Source: Glutamicibacter halophytocola
GTDB taxonomy: Bacteria; Actinomycetota; Actinomycetes; Actinomycetales; Micrococcaceae
Direction of reading: 5' to 3'
NCBI RefSeq assembly: GCF_001302565.1
Contig: NZ_CP012750.1
Coordinates: 1,798,001 to 1,862,000 of the forward strand
Length of the DNA stretch: 64,000 nucleotides
The translations under genes were made by a program, and so were the position numbers. The notes beneath the pieces were generated by a model, which did no database searches, was not told the DNA's origin, and was given only the letters and a program-made list of their open reading frames with translations. Below, piece by piece: positions 23,145 to 31,959 of this stretch (positions within the stretch are counted from its first letter, which is position 1; each line of letters begins with the position of its first letter).

Positions 23145-24574
23145 GAGTCCGGGTCTTGGGGGTGCTTGGCTCCTCGCTGCTGGCAATCGTAGTTCTCGTC
23201 AGCACGGTTCTGATGCAGGGGGTCAGCCGTGATGCCGCGGCTGAGATTCTCTCAAACCGGCTCTCGGCACTGAATCGATTCGTCCAGCTCGCGTCGCATG
23301 TCGCGAGCGACGATGACTTGGAAATGCTTCAAATCGAGATGGATACGTATTCCGGCCTCTATGACGAAGGGCTGCTGATAGTTGCCGACGGACACCAGCT
23401 TGTTTCCGGGAACATCAGTGCACATGACCCTGATGTGGCCGATACGCTGCGTGCAGCCGCGCTAAACCTCGAACGCACGGACATTCCGTCGGTGAACCCA
23501 TTCCTTGACTCCGGGGCCTTGATTGCGCGTCCGTTCGGGAATACTGGCCAGGTGCTGGGCTCGGTCACCATGAAAGTGAACCTGGAACCAGCGCGCATGA
23601 AGGTTCTTCAAGCATCGAGCATGGTCATTCTCGCGACCCTCACAGTCGGTGCAGTCTTCCTGTTATTGGCTAACCGGTTGGCAACCTGGGTTTTGCGCCC
23701 CTTGCATCGCCTCGATGACTCAGTTCGGTTGCTGACTCAAACGCAGCGTCCCATCCCGCTCGTTGAGCAGGGCCCGCCAGAACTGCGCGCGTTGTCGCGC
23801 TCGGTCAGCTCCATGGCCCAAACCATGGCGACAAGTCTTCAACAGCAACAAGAGCTCATTGCAGAAACCTCACATCAACTGCGCAATCCAGTGGCCGCGT
23901 TGAGGCTTCGGGTGGATTTGTTGAAAATGAGGCTTCCCGATCGGTCGAGTGCGGAAGGATTGCGTTCTGTTGAAAATGAGCTGGCACGAGTGGAAATGCT
24001 GTTGGACGGAGTTTTGCGCTTGGCTAGTGCAGAGCACCGTTTAACCGAGCAAAACTCGGAGGAAGGCGTTGCTGATTCATCTGCTGGGAAAGAATCCATA
24101 AATGTTCTCCAGGTCCTCGCCGAAGAGTTTGAACGCCAGTCGGCTACCGCACAGGCAGCAGGAAATACATTGATTCTGGACGGAGCGGCGGAATCAACAC
24201 AAGACGTGTCGGTTTGGTGCAATCTCTTCGACCTGCAGCAAATGGTTGCCGAGCTTTTGGAAAACGCGATCAAATATGCTCCCGCCACCCAAATCACGTT
24301 GTCCGTAAAAAGTTCTCCGACAATGGTTGAAGTCATGATCTGCGATCAAGGCCCAGGGATGAACAAGACTGAAATCGGACGTGCGGGAGAACGTTTTTGG
24401 CGAGCGGAAAGCGTCCGAGGCACTGCGGGCACGGGACTGGGATTAGCGATTGTAGATCGGCTGGCACGGGCCAACTCAGGCCGGCTGCTCGTGACGGCTA
24501 ACCCACAGGCCGGGCTCGCGGCCATTATCAGCTTGCCCCGCGCTCCATCACTCACGGAGAAGAGCGATGGCTGA
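23141..24574 (+). CDS. Membrane histidine kinase
   Basis: A 477-residue sensor kinase: transmembrane segment 1 (LGVLGSSLLAIVVLVSTVLM), an extracytoplasmic domain of about 140 residues, segment 2 (VILATLTVGAVFLLLANRLA), HAMP, H-box with His245 in ETSHQLRNP, N-box ENAIKYAP, and G-boxes CDQGPGM and GTGLGLAI. It autophosphorylates and phosphorylates the partner regulator encoded just upstream. Its gene overlaps the regulator by 4 nt and the lipoprotein by 8 nt, so all three are translationally coupled. The outer domain could contact the TAXI lipoprotein; that is inference. Confidence 0.92.
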   Translation: MRVRVLGVLGSSLLAIVVLVSTVLMQGVSRDAAAEILSNRLSALNRFVQLASHVASDDDLEMLQIEMDTYSGLYDEGLLIVADGHQLVSGNISAHDPDVADTLRAAALNLERTDIPSVNPFLDSGALIARPFGNTGQVLGSVTMKVNLEPARMKVLQASSMVILATLTVGAVFLLLANRLATWVLRPLHRLDDSVRLLTQTQRPIPLVEQGPPELRALSRSVSSMAQTMATSLQQQQELIAETSHQLRNPVAALRLRVDLLKMRLPDRSSAEGLRSVENELARVEMLLDGVLRLASAEHRLTEQNSEEGVADSSAGKESINVLQVLAEEFERQSATAQAAGNTLILDGAAESTQDVSVWCNLFDLQQMVAELLENAIKYAPATQITLSVKSSPTMVEVMICDQGPGMNKTEIGRAGERFWRAESVRGTAGTGLGLAIVDRLARANSGRLLVTANPQAGLAAIISLPRAPSLTEKSDG

Positions 24575-25541
24575 GAAAAATCCACCCGAGCGCCGCACGA
24601 TCCTAAAATTCCTGATGGCTGCCCCCGTGGTTTTGTCGATGCCTGTCCTGAGCGCATGCAGCAGCCGCGCCACGGAATCGCGTCTTGACATTGCTTCAGG
24701 TGAAGAAGGCGGAATGTACTTCGAGTTTGCGCAACTGCTTTCCTCGGCCTTGGTCAACGAAGGAATTGCCGAGCAGTCAAGCGCCCTGAAAACCCAGGCA
24801 AGTGCGCAGAATCTTGAACTGCTTGTCCAAGGCGGCGCCCATTTGGCCTTAGCCCTTGCCGATACAGTCGCTGAATTTCGTTCAGAAAACAAGGACCACA
24901 GTGGCATACGGGCGTTGGGGAGGGTCTACCAGAATTATTTTCATTGCATTGTCCGAGCCGGCAGCGGCATCCGATCCCTCGCCGATTTCCCTGGCCGCAT
25001 TATCGGCACGGGCGCGGCCGGTTCGGGAACGTGGGCTACAGGACAGCGGATACTGCAGGTTGCTGGACTCAAGGAGCATAGCCAGCCGCCGGAGGAACGG
25101 AAACTTGGGTACACGGCAGGACTTCACGCGCTCAGCCAGGGCCGCATTGATGCGCTCTTCCTATTTGGCGGGATGCCGGTAAAGCCCCTGACCGAGCTGG
25201 CCCAAAAACTGGACTTGAATCTCTTGGATATCTCCAAGGTGCTGCCTCAACTGCGCGATGCCTACCCCGGTCTTTATGATCGCGTGGTCATTCCAGGCAA
25301 CACGTATCCAGGAATATCTGGCGTTGACACGATTGGTGTCAGCAATTTGTTGATGGCCCGCGCTGATTTGCCGGATAGAACTGCGAAGGAGATCGTGCTG
25401 CTTCTCGCGACCAAAGCACAACAGCTTGTTCCCGAATCCAGCGCCGGAATCCAGCATTTGACACCTGAAACGCTCATCAGCACCGCCGGGCAGCCGCTGC
25501 ATCCCGGCGCTCGCGCTGCCTTCCTCGAGTTGCACGGCTAG
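24567..25541 (+). CDS. TAXI-family solute-binding lipoprotein, probable sensor partner
   Basis: A 324-residue lipoprotein. The signal region has twin arginines (ERRTILKF), a hydrophobic stretch and a lipobox LSAC with Cys31. The mature part is a TAXI/TRAP-type binding protein: LDIASGEEGGMYFEFAQLLS, LALALADTVAEF, IGTGAAGSGTWATGQRIL and IDALFLFGGMPVKPL. TAXI proteins normally feed a fused DctQM TRAP permease, but none is encoded here; the gene is instead coupled to a kinase and regulator. This suggests a ligand-binding co-sensor at the outer membrane face. The RRTILK motif raises the possibility of Tat export, although it is not a perfect consensus. Confidence 0.85.
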   Translation: MAEKNPPERRTILKFLMAAPVVLSMPVLSACSSRATESRLDIASGEEGGMYFEFAQLLSSALVNEGIAEQSSALKTQASAQNLELLVQGGAHLALALADTVAEFRSENKDHSGIRALGRVYQNYFHCIVRAGSGIRSLADFPGRIIGTGAAGSGTWATGQRILQVAGLKEHSQPPEERKLGYTAGLHALSQGRIDALFLFGGMPVKPLTELAQKLDLNLLDISKVLPQLRDAYPGLYDRVVIPGNTYPGISGVDTIGVSNLLMARADLPDRTAKEIVLLLATKAQQLVPESSAGIQHLTPETLISTAGQPLHPGARAAFLELHG

Positions 25542-25629
25542 CTGCCAAAAGCCGCCAGAGCAAGCGACGAATCGCCCGTTGCCTACTAGGGTGGAACTCA
25601 AGACCACCACTGCGAAAGGTATTTCCCTG

Positions 25630-26940
25630 ATGACCACCGCCATTGAACGCATGGAAAAAGACGCCGTTGAAATTTGCCGCGGGCTGATCCGAATTGATAC
25701 GACGAATTTTGGCGGCAATAAGGGGGCGGGCGAACTAGAAGCCGCACGCTATGTTGCCGAGCTGTTTGACGAGGTTGGCCTGGACGCGCAGATCTATGAG
25801 TCAGCGCCCGGGCGTGCCAATGTGGTCTTGCGAATTCCGGGTTCAGACCCATCCTTGCCGGCGCTTATCGTGCATGGGCATCTTGACGTGGTTCCAGCCA
25901 TTGCAGAGGACTGGAGCGTTGACCCGTTCGGCGCCGAAGTCATCGATGGCATGATCTGGGGCCGCGGCGCGGTGGATATGAAGAATATGGATGCGATGAT
26001 TATCGCTGCTATCCGGCATCTTCACCGTGAGAAGATCTCGCCACGGCGTGACTTGATTATTGCTTTCTTCGCTGACGAAGAAGCTGGCGGCGATTACGGC
26101 TCTGGCTGGATGGTGCAAAATCATCCCGAGGTCTTTGCCGGCGCCGAAGAAGCGATCAGCGAAGTCGGCGGATTCTCCGTGGACATCAACGGGCGCCGGG
26201 CCTATATGCTGCAAACCGCTGAGAAGGGGATCGCGTGGCTGAAGCTCACCGCGCAAGGAATGGCTGGGCACGGATCCCAAATTAACTCTGATAACGCTGT
26301 CACCACGCTGGCCGGTGCCGTACACCGCATCGGCGAATACCAGTGGCCTTTGTCCTATACCAAAACCACGCTGTCCCTCCTGGAACAGGTTGCCGAGTTG
26401 ACGGGGTTGGAATTTGACCAGCAGAACCCGCAGCCGCTACTTGAAGCCATGGGAAATGTTTCGCGTTTTGTCGGAGCAACCCTGCAGAACACCGCTAACC
26501 CCTCGGCCTTGCAGGCCGGCTACAAGCACAACGTCATTCCGGGGCAGGCGGAGGCGCTCATCGATTGCCGCACGCTGCCCGATGAGCACGAAGCAACCTT
26601 GGAGAAACTAGCTGAACTGGCCGGAGAAGGCGTTGAGCTTTCCATGGTCCACGAGCAGGATTCGCTGGAAGTGCCTTTTGCCGGAGCGCTGGTCGACACC
26701 ATGGTCAAGTCGCTGCTGGATGAGGATCCAGACGCGATTGTCTTGCCTTATATGCTCTCTGGCGGCACCGACAACAAATGGCTGGCCACCATTGGCATCA
26801 CCGGATATGGTTTTGCGCCGCTGCAATTGCCGGCTGAGCTCGACTTCACCGGCATGTTCCACGGCGTGGACGAGCGTGTCCCGGTGGATGCTATTAAATT
26901 CGGGGTAAAAGTCCTCGAAAACCTCATGCGCAGCTACTAG
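25630..26940 (+). CDS. M20-family metallopeptidase / amidohydrolase
   Basis: About 436 residues from ATG 25630 with GAAAGG 10 nt upstream. Dinuclear zinc-site motifs are visible: VHGHLDVVPA, GRGAVDMKNMD, FADEEAGGDYGS and, near the end, LSGGTDNKW. The central dimerisation domain starts near GIAWLKLTAQGMAGHGSQ. It belongs to the ArgE/DapE/ACY1/CPG2-like hydrolases that remove acyl groups or cleave dipeptides. Length and motifs fit the broad M20 dipeptidase/aminoacylase branch, but the substrate is not fixed by sequence. A CTAGGGT promoter-like string precedes it at about 25587. Confidence 0.88.
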   Translation: MTTAIERMEKDAVEICRGLIRIDTTNFGGNKGAGELEAARYVAELFDEVGLDAQIYESAPGRANVVLRIPGSDPSLPALIVHGHLDVVPAIAEDWSVDPFGAEVIDGMIWGRGAVDMKNMDAMIIAAIRHLHREKISPRRDLIIAFFADEEAGGDYGSGWMVQNHPEVFAGAEEAISEVGGFSVDINGRRAYMLQTAEKGIAWLKLTAQGMAGHGSQINSDNAVTTLAGAVHRIGEYQWPLSYTKTTLSLLEQVAELTGLEFDQQNPQPLLEAMGNVSRFVGATLQNTANPSALQAGYKHNVIPGQAEALIDCRTLPDEHEATLEKLAELAGEGVELSMVHEQDSLEVPFAGALVDTMVKSLLDEDPDAIVLPYMLSGGTDNKWLATIGITGYGFAPLQLPAELDFTGMFHGVDERVPVDAIKFGVKVLENLMRSY

Positions 26941-26981
26941 CGGCTGGCTGGAACGAGGCCTCAAATATGCAGGAGCAAAAA

Positions 26982-28121
26982 GTGTCTATCGAGTCAGTGC
27001 TCTCAGATCGACTTCTAGAGCAATTCCGTGAACGTGCTGCGCAATATGATGTGGACAATTCCTTCGCGACAGAGGACTTTGATGCGCTGGTGTCGTTGGG
27101 ATATCTGAAAGCTCTGATCCCTGTAGGTCAAGGCGGGCTGGGCTGGAGCCTGGAACAACTGGCGTTGGCCCAACGGCGCCTGGCCACGGCAGCCCCAGCC
27201 ACGGCGCTGGCGGTGAATATGCATCACGTCTGGGCTTCGGTCGCCAACGTGTTGCAAGCGCGAGGCGATCATCGTCTGCAAATGGTCAGCGACTGGATTT
27301 CCCAGGGCGAGGTCATGGCCTTCGGAATTTCGGAGCCAGGCAATGATTCGGTGCTTTTTGATTCAAAAACTTCGGCCAGCACGGCGCCAGATGGATCCGT
27401 GACTTTTAACGGGGTAAAGATTTTTACCTCGCTGTCGCCGGCATTCACTCGACTCGGCGTTTTCGGGAAAGACGAAACTACCGGTGAACTGGTTCACGGG
27501 TTCGTAGCCAAGGGCCAAGGCCTCGAGTCGATGGGGGACTGGAACACCCTGGGCATGCGGGCCAGCCAGTCGCACACGACCAAACTCGTTAATGCAGTTG
27601 CCCCGCGCGAGTGGGTGCACAGCCGGCTGCCAGCAGGTCCAAACGCGGATCTGCTGATTTTCGGGATTTTCGCTTCCTTCCTGACCCTGACTGCCAGCGT
27701 CTATGTGGGCATCGCGGATCGGGCCGTGGTCTTGGGCCAAGAGGCGCTCAATAAGAAGGTGCATCACGACGGGACCAAGTACTCCCAGGATATCCGTGCC
27801 AGGGGGCTTCTAGCCGAGGCCGCGATGAGGCTCATTTCGCTGGACGCTCTCCAGCGGTCGGTGGCCGCGGATATAGATGCCGCAGTGGATCACCGCGAAG
27901 CGTGGTTCCCGAAACTAGTCACCCTGCGTACTCTGGCCGGGGATGCGGCCCGGGAGAATATCCAGGTGCTCGGGCAGCTATTGGGTGGTAGCGGATACTT
28001 CCGCGGCTCCGAATTCGAGAGGCTGTATCGCGACGTGCAGGCCAGCTGGTACCACCCCTCAAACGCTGCCTCGGCAGCAAACACCGTCGCATCCTGGCTT
28101 GTTGGGCCATTGGATACTTAG
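26982..28121 (+). CDS. Acyl-CoA dehydrogenase family protein
   Basis: About 379 residues. I prefer GTG 26982 because AGGAG lies 6 nt upstream; ATG 26967 (5 codons longer) has no clear site. The flavoprotein fold is clear: ALIPVGQGGLGWSLEQLALA, FGISEPGNDSVLFDSKT, VTFNGVKIFTSLSP, GMRASQSHTTKL, and C-terminal LGGSGYFRGSEFERLYRDVQ. It resembles the acyl-CoA dehydrogenase/monooxygenase-like branch, including DszC/HpaB-type relatives, and lacks an obvious catalytic glutamate in the usual position. It could oxidise an acyl-CoA or act as a flavin monooxygenase. It follows the M20 gene by 41 bp. Confidence 0.82.
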   Translation: MSIESVLSDRLLEQFRERAAQYDVDNSFATEDFDALVSLGYLKALIPVGQGGLGWSLEQLALAQRRLATAAPATALAVNMHHVWASVANVLQARGDHRLQMVSDWISQGEVMAFGISEPGNDSVLFDSKTSASTAPDGSVTFNGVKIFTSLSPAFTRLGVFGKDETTGELVHGFVAKGQGLESMGDWNTLGMRASQSHTTKLVNAVAPREWVHSRLPAGPNADLLIFGIFASFLTLTASVYVGIADRAVVLGQEALNKKVHHDGTKYSQDIRARGLLAEAAMRLISLDALQRSVAADIDAAVDHREAWFPKLVTLRTLAGDAARENIQVLGQLLGGSGYFRGSEFERLYRDVQASWYHPSNAASAANTVASWLVGPLDT

Positions 28122-28132
28122 AGGCTGCTTGC

Positions 28133-28372
28133 CTAGTCAGTTAGCGGAAGGGTGCTGCGGATTCTCATGACGCGTCGCCGTAGCCAATATTTGTAGACGC
28201 CGCCTTCATATCTGCAGGTACGCATCAGTTCCCATTTGCCGTTGTCAGCATGTTCACGCAGGGCGGTGCGGGCAAGATGAACGGGCTCGCTGGGGAAGGC
28301 GGTGATCACCAAATATTCGAAGCGCTGTTCATCGGAGTGATGCAGCGGCGGTTTAATTCTTTCTTGAAGCAT
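28133..28372 (-). CDS. DUF5703-like small conserved protein
   Basis: A 79-residue basic protein: FEYLVITAFPSEPVHLARTA, then LREHADNGKWELMRTCRYEG and YKYWLRRRVMRI. This matches the actinobacterial DUF5703 pattern (an E-Y-R/L-V strand, a helix ending EY/NGKWEL, and a K/R-x-WLRR-x-I end). Function unknown. It converges on the acyl-CoA dehydrogenase gene, with 11 bp between stops. Confidence 0.65.
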   Translation of the reverse strand: MLQERIKPPLHHSDEQRFEYLVITAFPSEPVHLARTALREHADNGKWELMRTCRYEGGVYKYWLRRRVMRIRSTLPLTD

Positions 28373-28416
28373 CCTGCCCCCTATCTAATGAACCCTATGC
28401 GTTGTAGCTTAAGACC

Positions 28417-28626
28417 ATGAGTACTGATCCAAGTTTTGCACTGCAATCTTTGATTGCCCGGCTCGAACAGCACCTGGCCGTTGTTTCGCAAAGCCGCGGT
28501 GCTGCCGAGGCATCGGTGGACGCCGCATTTGGAGCCCTGGCAGATGCCTTCGAAGACTACGAAGACGCGCTGTACGACCAGTATTCGGAACTTTTGCCTT
28601 TCACCATACCTGCAGATGACGCGTGA
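28417..28626 (+). CDS. Small acidic hypothetical protein
   Basis: A 69-residue acidic, largely helical protein (SLIARLEQHLAVVSQSRGAA, ALADAFEDYEDALYDQYSEL), with no signal peptide. I do not recognise a family. The start ATG 28417 has no strong ribosome-binding site and may be leaderless. It is kept because the codon pattern fits coding DNA and it fills a gap between divergent DUF5703 and uppP. Confidence 0.55.
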   Translation: MSTDPSFALQSLIARLEQHLAVVSQSRGAAEASVDAAFGALADAFEDYEDALYDQYSELLPFTIPADDA

Positions 28627-28704
28627 GTACGACCACGGGGTGATTTTTGGCCCAATCGTGTTTTTGAGCCTCGTTCCTTGCTGGCGGTGAAGTAATGTCG
28701 AGGG

Positions 28705-29529
28705 GTGAATTGGTTTGAAGCAGCTTTCCTTGGATTGATCCAGGGCCTGACCGAGTTCCTCCCGATCTCGTCCTCGGCCCACCTGCGTATTGTCGGCGAA
28801 CTTTTGCCGAATGCCCAGGACCCCGGAGCGGCCTTTACGGCCATCACCCAGCTCGGAACAGAGACCGCGGTGATCGTGTTCTTCTGGCGTGACATCGTGA
28901 GAATAATCGGAGCCTGGGGCAAAGCCCTTGCCGGCAAGATCCCGCACTCGGATCCCGACGCAAAAATGGGTTGGCTGATTATTGTCGGCTCGATTCCGAT
29001 CGCTATCCTGGGCCTGTTGCTAGAGGACTACATCGATTCGAACTTCCGATCCCTGTGGATCGTGGCGACCACCCTGGTGGTCTTCGGCCTGTTCCTCGCC
29101 CTGGCTGATCATTACGGCAAGCAGCAGCGCAGCCTGGACAAGCTCACCGTCAAGCACGGCGTCGTTTATGGCCTGGCCCAGGCCATGGCTTTGATTCCTG
29201 GCGTTTCGCGTTCCGGCGGTACGATCACCGCAGGCCTGCTCATGGGATACACCCGTGAAGCCGCCGCGCGCTACTCCTTCCTGCTCGCCATCCCCGCTGT
29301 CTATGCCTCCGGCCTGTACAAATTGGCCAAGTCCTTTGATGAGCCCGGGGTGTACACCCTGGCACAGACCGGCGTGGCGACCGCGATCGCCTTTGTGGTC
29401 GGATTCTTGATTGTCGGCTGGTTCCTGAAGTTCGTTTCCACCCACTCGTATCGGTTCTTCGTTTGGTACCGCATTTTGTTGGGTCTCGTGCTTTTCGTGG
29501 CGTTGGGCTTCGGCCTGATGAACCCATAG
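28705..29529 (+). CDS. uppP: Undecaprenyl-diphosphatase UppP/BacA
   Basis: A 274-residue polytopic membrane protein with the two active-site regions of the family: [17 protein letters not shown] near the N terminus and [20 protein letters not shown] in the second half, plus [15 protein letters not shown]. It dephosphorylates undecaprenyl pyrophosphate to recycle the lipid carrier for peptidoglycan and teichoic acid, and can confer bacitracin resistance. The start is GTG 28705 ([14 protein letters not shown]). Single gene followed by a terminator. Confidence 0.95.
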   Translation: MNWFEAAFLGLIQGLTEFLPISSSAHLRIVGELLPNAQDPGAAFTAITQLGTETAVIVFFWRDIVRIIGAWGKALAGKIPHSDPDAKMGWLIIVGSIPIAILGLLLEDYIDSNFRSLWIVATTLVVFGLFLALADHYGKQQRSLDKLTVKHGVVYGLAQAMALIPGVSRSGGTITAGLLMGYTREAAARYSFLLAIPAVYASGLYKLAKSFDEPGVYTLAQTGVATAIAFVVGFLIVGWFLKFVSTHSYRFFVWYRILLGLVLFVALGFGLMNP

Positions 29530-29541
29530 TTTGATCTTCAT

Positions 29542-29575
29542 CGAGATGTCCGTGGAGCGTTTCACGGACATCTCG
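29542..29575 (+). terminator. Terminator of uppP
   Basis: A 13-bp perfect stem (29542-29554 with 29563-29575, arm CGAGATGTCCGTG) with an 8-nt loop, 12 bp after the stop. Confidence 0.82.
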
Positions 29576-29657
29576 GCGTTAACGGGAATAAACCTCGTCC
29601 TGCTTCACTTGGACTTAGAGGAAGAAAATCGTCGCATCTGCGAAAGGATGTTCATCA

Positions 29658-30920
29658 GTGCACGCGTGGAAAAACCCTGAGGTACCTCAGGTGGCTGGTT
29701 CAGCACCAATTTTGGAACTCTTCAATACCGCCACCGGTAACCTGCAGGCCACCGCACCTGCGGATGCGGCAAATGACGCCGCCAGCATGTATGTCTGCGG
29801 GATTACCCCGTACGACGCAACCCATATGGGACATGCATCCACCTACGTCACCTTTGACCTCGTGCATCGCACGTGGCTGGACAACGGGCGCCCCGTTGCG
29901 TACTCGCAAAATATCACCGACGTCGATGACCCGCTCCTTGAGCGTGCAGAAGCCACCGGCGTGGATTGGCGGGACCTCGCTGAGCAGCAGGTACAGCTGT
30001 TCCGCGACGATATGGAAGCGCTCAACGTGATTCCACCTCAGCACTATATCGGTGCCGTCGAATCCATCGAGTGGCTCGTTCCCGTGGTGGAGCAGCTTCT
30101 CGAAGCGGATTTGGCGTACCGTGTTCCAGCCGGCGCCGATGGGGTTGAAGGCGATATCTACTTCGACACCTATGCCGCCGAGAACGACGCGTGGAAGCTG
30201 GGCGCAGTGTCAAACTACGACCGGGATACCATGCTGGGCTTTTTTGCGGAGCGCGGCGGCGATCCGCAGCGCGAAGGCAAGCGCGACGCCTTGGATCCCT
30301 TGTTGTGGCGGGCAGCCCGCGAGGGTGAACCGTCGTGGGAGGGCGGCAAGCTGGGCACCGGTCGCCCGGGATGGCACATTGAATGTTCGGTGATCGCCCG
30401 CAAGACCTTGCCGGCGCCTTTTACCGTCCAAGGCGGCGGATCCGATTTGATCTTCCCGCACCATGAATTCTCGGCTGCGCATGCGGCCGCCAGCGACCAC
30501 CATGAGCTTGCCCAGGCCTACGTGCACACCGGCATGGTGGGCCTAGACGGTGAAAAGATGAGCAAGTCGCTGGGCAACCTGGTCCTGGTTTCCAAGCTGC
30601 GCGCTGCTGGAGTCGAGCCCGTGGCCATTCGTGCCGTATTGCTTTCCCAGCATTACCGCACCAACTGGTTCTGGACTGATGACCTGCTCGATGCCGCACA
30701 GCAGCGCATTGCCCTGTGGCGAGAGCGCCTGGAAGGCACTGGCCTTGCCGAGGCCACCGCGCTGCTAGCCCGCATCCGTTCGCATATGGCCAATGATCTT
30801 GACGCTCCGGGCGCCTTGGCGGCCATCGACCAGTGGGCCGCGCAGCCAGCTGAAGGCAGCGGCGACGGCACGCAATTGCTGCGTGACGGCTTCGACGCGC
30901 TCTTGGGCCTCAAGCTCTGA
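29658..30920 (+). CDS. mshC: Cysteine:GlcN-inositol ligase MshC
   Basis: A 420-residue CysRS-like ligase. [20 protein letters not shown] holds the zinc-binding Cys and the HIGH-like motif, [13 protein letters not shown] follows, and [10 protein letters not shown] is the KMSKS loop. WHIECSVIA carries the other zinc cysteine. It lacks the long tRNA-binding C terminus of CysRS, as MshC does. It adenylates cysteine and joins it to GlcN-Ins, the third core step of mycothiol synthesis. GTG start at 29658. With mshA in the same window it confirms a mycothiol-producing actinobacterium. Confidence 0.95.
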   Translation: MHAWKNPEVPQVAGSAPILELFNTATGNLQATAPADAANDAASMYVCGITPYDATHMGHASTYVTFDLVHRTWLDNGRPVAYSQNITDVDDPLLERAEATGVDWRDLAEQQVQLFRDDMEALNVIPPQHYIGAVESIEWLVPVVEQLLEADLAYRVPAGADGVEGDIYFDTYAAENDAWKLGAVSNYDRDTMLGFFAERGGDPQREGKRDALDPLLWRAAREGEPSWEGGKLGTGRPGWHIECSVIARKTLPAPFTVQGGGSDLIFPHHEFSAAHAAASDHHELAQAYVHTGMVGLDGEKMSKSLGNLVLVSKLRAAGVEPVAIRAVLLSQHYRTNWFWTDDLLDAAQQRIALWRERLEGTGLAEATALLARIRSHMANDLDAPGALAAIDQWAAQPAEGSGDGTQLLRDGFDALLGLKL

Positions 30921-30955
30921 GTTCTGCCTTCCACCCCGGTGAACCGGTGAAGCCA

Positions 30956-30992
30956 TCAGGGGCCGACGTCAAATTTCGAAGTCGGTCCCTGA
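30956..30992. terminator. Terminator between mshC and PAC2 gene
   Basis: A 12-bp stem with one G-T pair (30956-30967 with 30981-30992). It overlaps the last codons of the minus-strand PAC2 gene, so it mainly serves mshC. Confidence 0.6.
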
Positions 30993-31877
30993 GCCGTCCG
31001 GGCGGAATTTTCCCCGCCGGCGCAGGTAGCGTTCAAATTCGCGGGCAATGGATTCGCCGCTAGCCTCCGGCAAATCGCTGGTATCCGTTGCCTCTTCGAG
31101 TTGCTGCACATACTTGGCTACGTCTGGGTCGCCGGCCGCTAATTCGTCGACTCCATGCTTCCATGCCAAAGCGTCATCGCGCAGTTGCTGATCGGAGATG
31201 GTGATGGGCAGCAGCTCTTCAAGCATCTCGACGAAGGCCAGCTGGACCCGTGGGCTCGGCGACTGGGCAACGTAGTGCGAAAGCTGGGCCCAAAGCGACA
31301 TGGTGGGGATGCCCCGGCGTTCAAATTCGATGCCGAGGATCGAAGGGATGCCTGAAGGCCCCTCGTAATTCGAAGCCTCGATATTGAAGTGTTCCTGGAG
31401 CCTGGCATCGTCGCTCGATAATGACGTGGGCACGGGACGCGTATGCGGCACATCGGCCAATAGCGCTCCCAAGGTCAGTACCGCGTGCGCGTTGTGCGCC
31501 TGGGCCACCTCGATGATCCGGGCGCAGAAGCTCTGCCATTTGAAGGTTGGCTCTACTCCGAGGATCACCAGCAAATCCGCGGCCGCCAGCGGCAGTTCCA
31601 TCTTGTAGATTTCGGTGCGGGGCCAGTCCACCATTCGTCCCTGGGCGGTGCGACGCGTTTTCGGCCGGGAGAACTGGTAGTCGTAGAAGTCGTCTTCGCC
31701 GATGGTGGCAATATGCTCATAGGCGTTTTCCTCCAGCAGCAGGCGCACTGCATCCGTTGCCGCTGAGCCAGCGTCATTCCACCCTTCGAACGCGGCCACG
31801 ACGATAGTGGGGCGAATCTCATGCTCGGCCTGGGCGATATAGGTATTCAGCGTTGGGGTGTGGAAATCCTTGTTCAA
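30969..31877 (-). CDS. PAC2-family (proteasome assembly chaperone-like) protein
   Basis: A 302-residue PAC2 protein: TIVVAAFEGWNDAGSAATDA at the N terminus, DYQFSRPKTRR, the VILGVEPTFKWQSFCARI strand-helix and GIPSILGIEFERRGIPTMSL. Family members include eukaryotic and archaeal proteasome assembly chaperones; the bacterial role is unsettled. Start is TTG 31877 with AGGAG 6 nt upstream. It lies about 3 kb upstream of the Pup locus, divergent from the HAD/protease/trmI run. As no 20S genes are present at that locus, a strict proteasome-assembly role is doubtful here. Confidence 0.85.
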   Translation of the reverse strand: MNKDFHTPTLNTYIAQAEHEIRPTIVVAAFEGWNDAGSAATDAVRLLLEENAYEHIATIGEDDFYDYQFSRPKTRRTAQGRMVDWPRTEIYKMELPLAAADLLVILGVEPTFKWQSFCARIIEVAQAHNAHAVLTLGALLADVPHTRPVPTSLSSDDARLQEHFNIEASNYEGPSGIPSILGIEFERRGIPTMSLWAQLSHYVAQSPSPRVQLAFVEMLEELLPITISDQQLRDDALAWKHGVDELAAGDPDVAKYVQQLEEATDTSDLPEASGESIAREFERYLRRRGKFRPDGSGTDFEI

Positions 31878-31959
31878 TGAAAACTCCTATGCAGCATTCT
31901 GGCCGTTGGCGTGGCTTGCCGAAGCGGCTTAGCCCCACTCTTCCATCTAGAATGGACTC

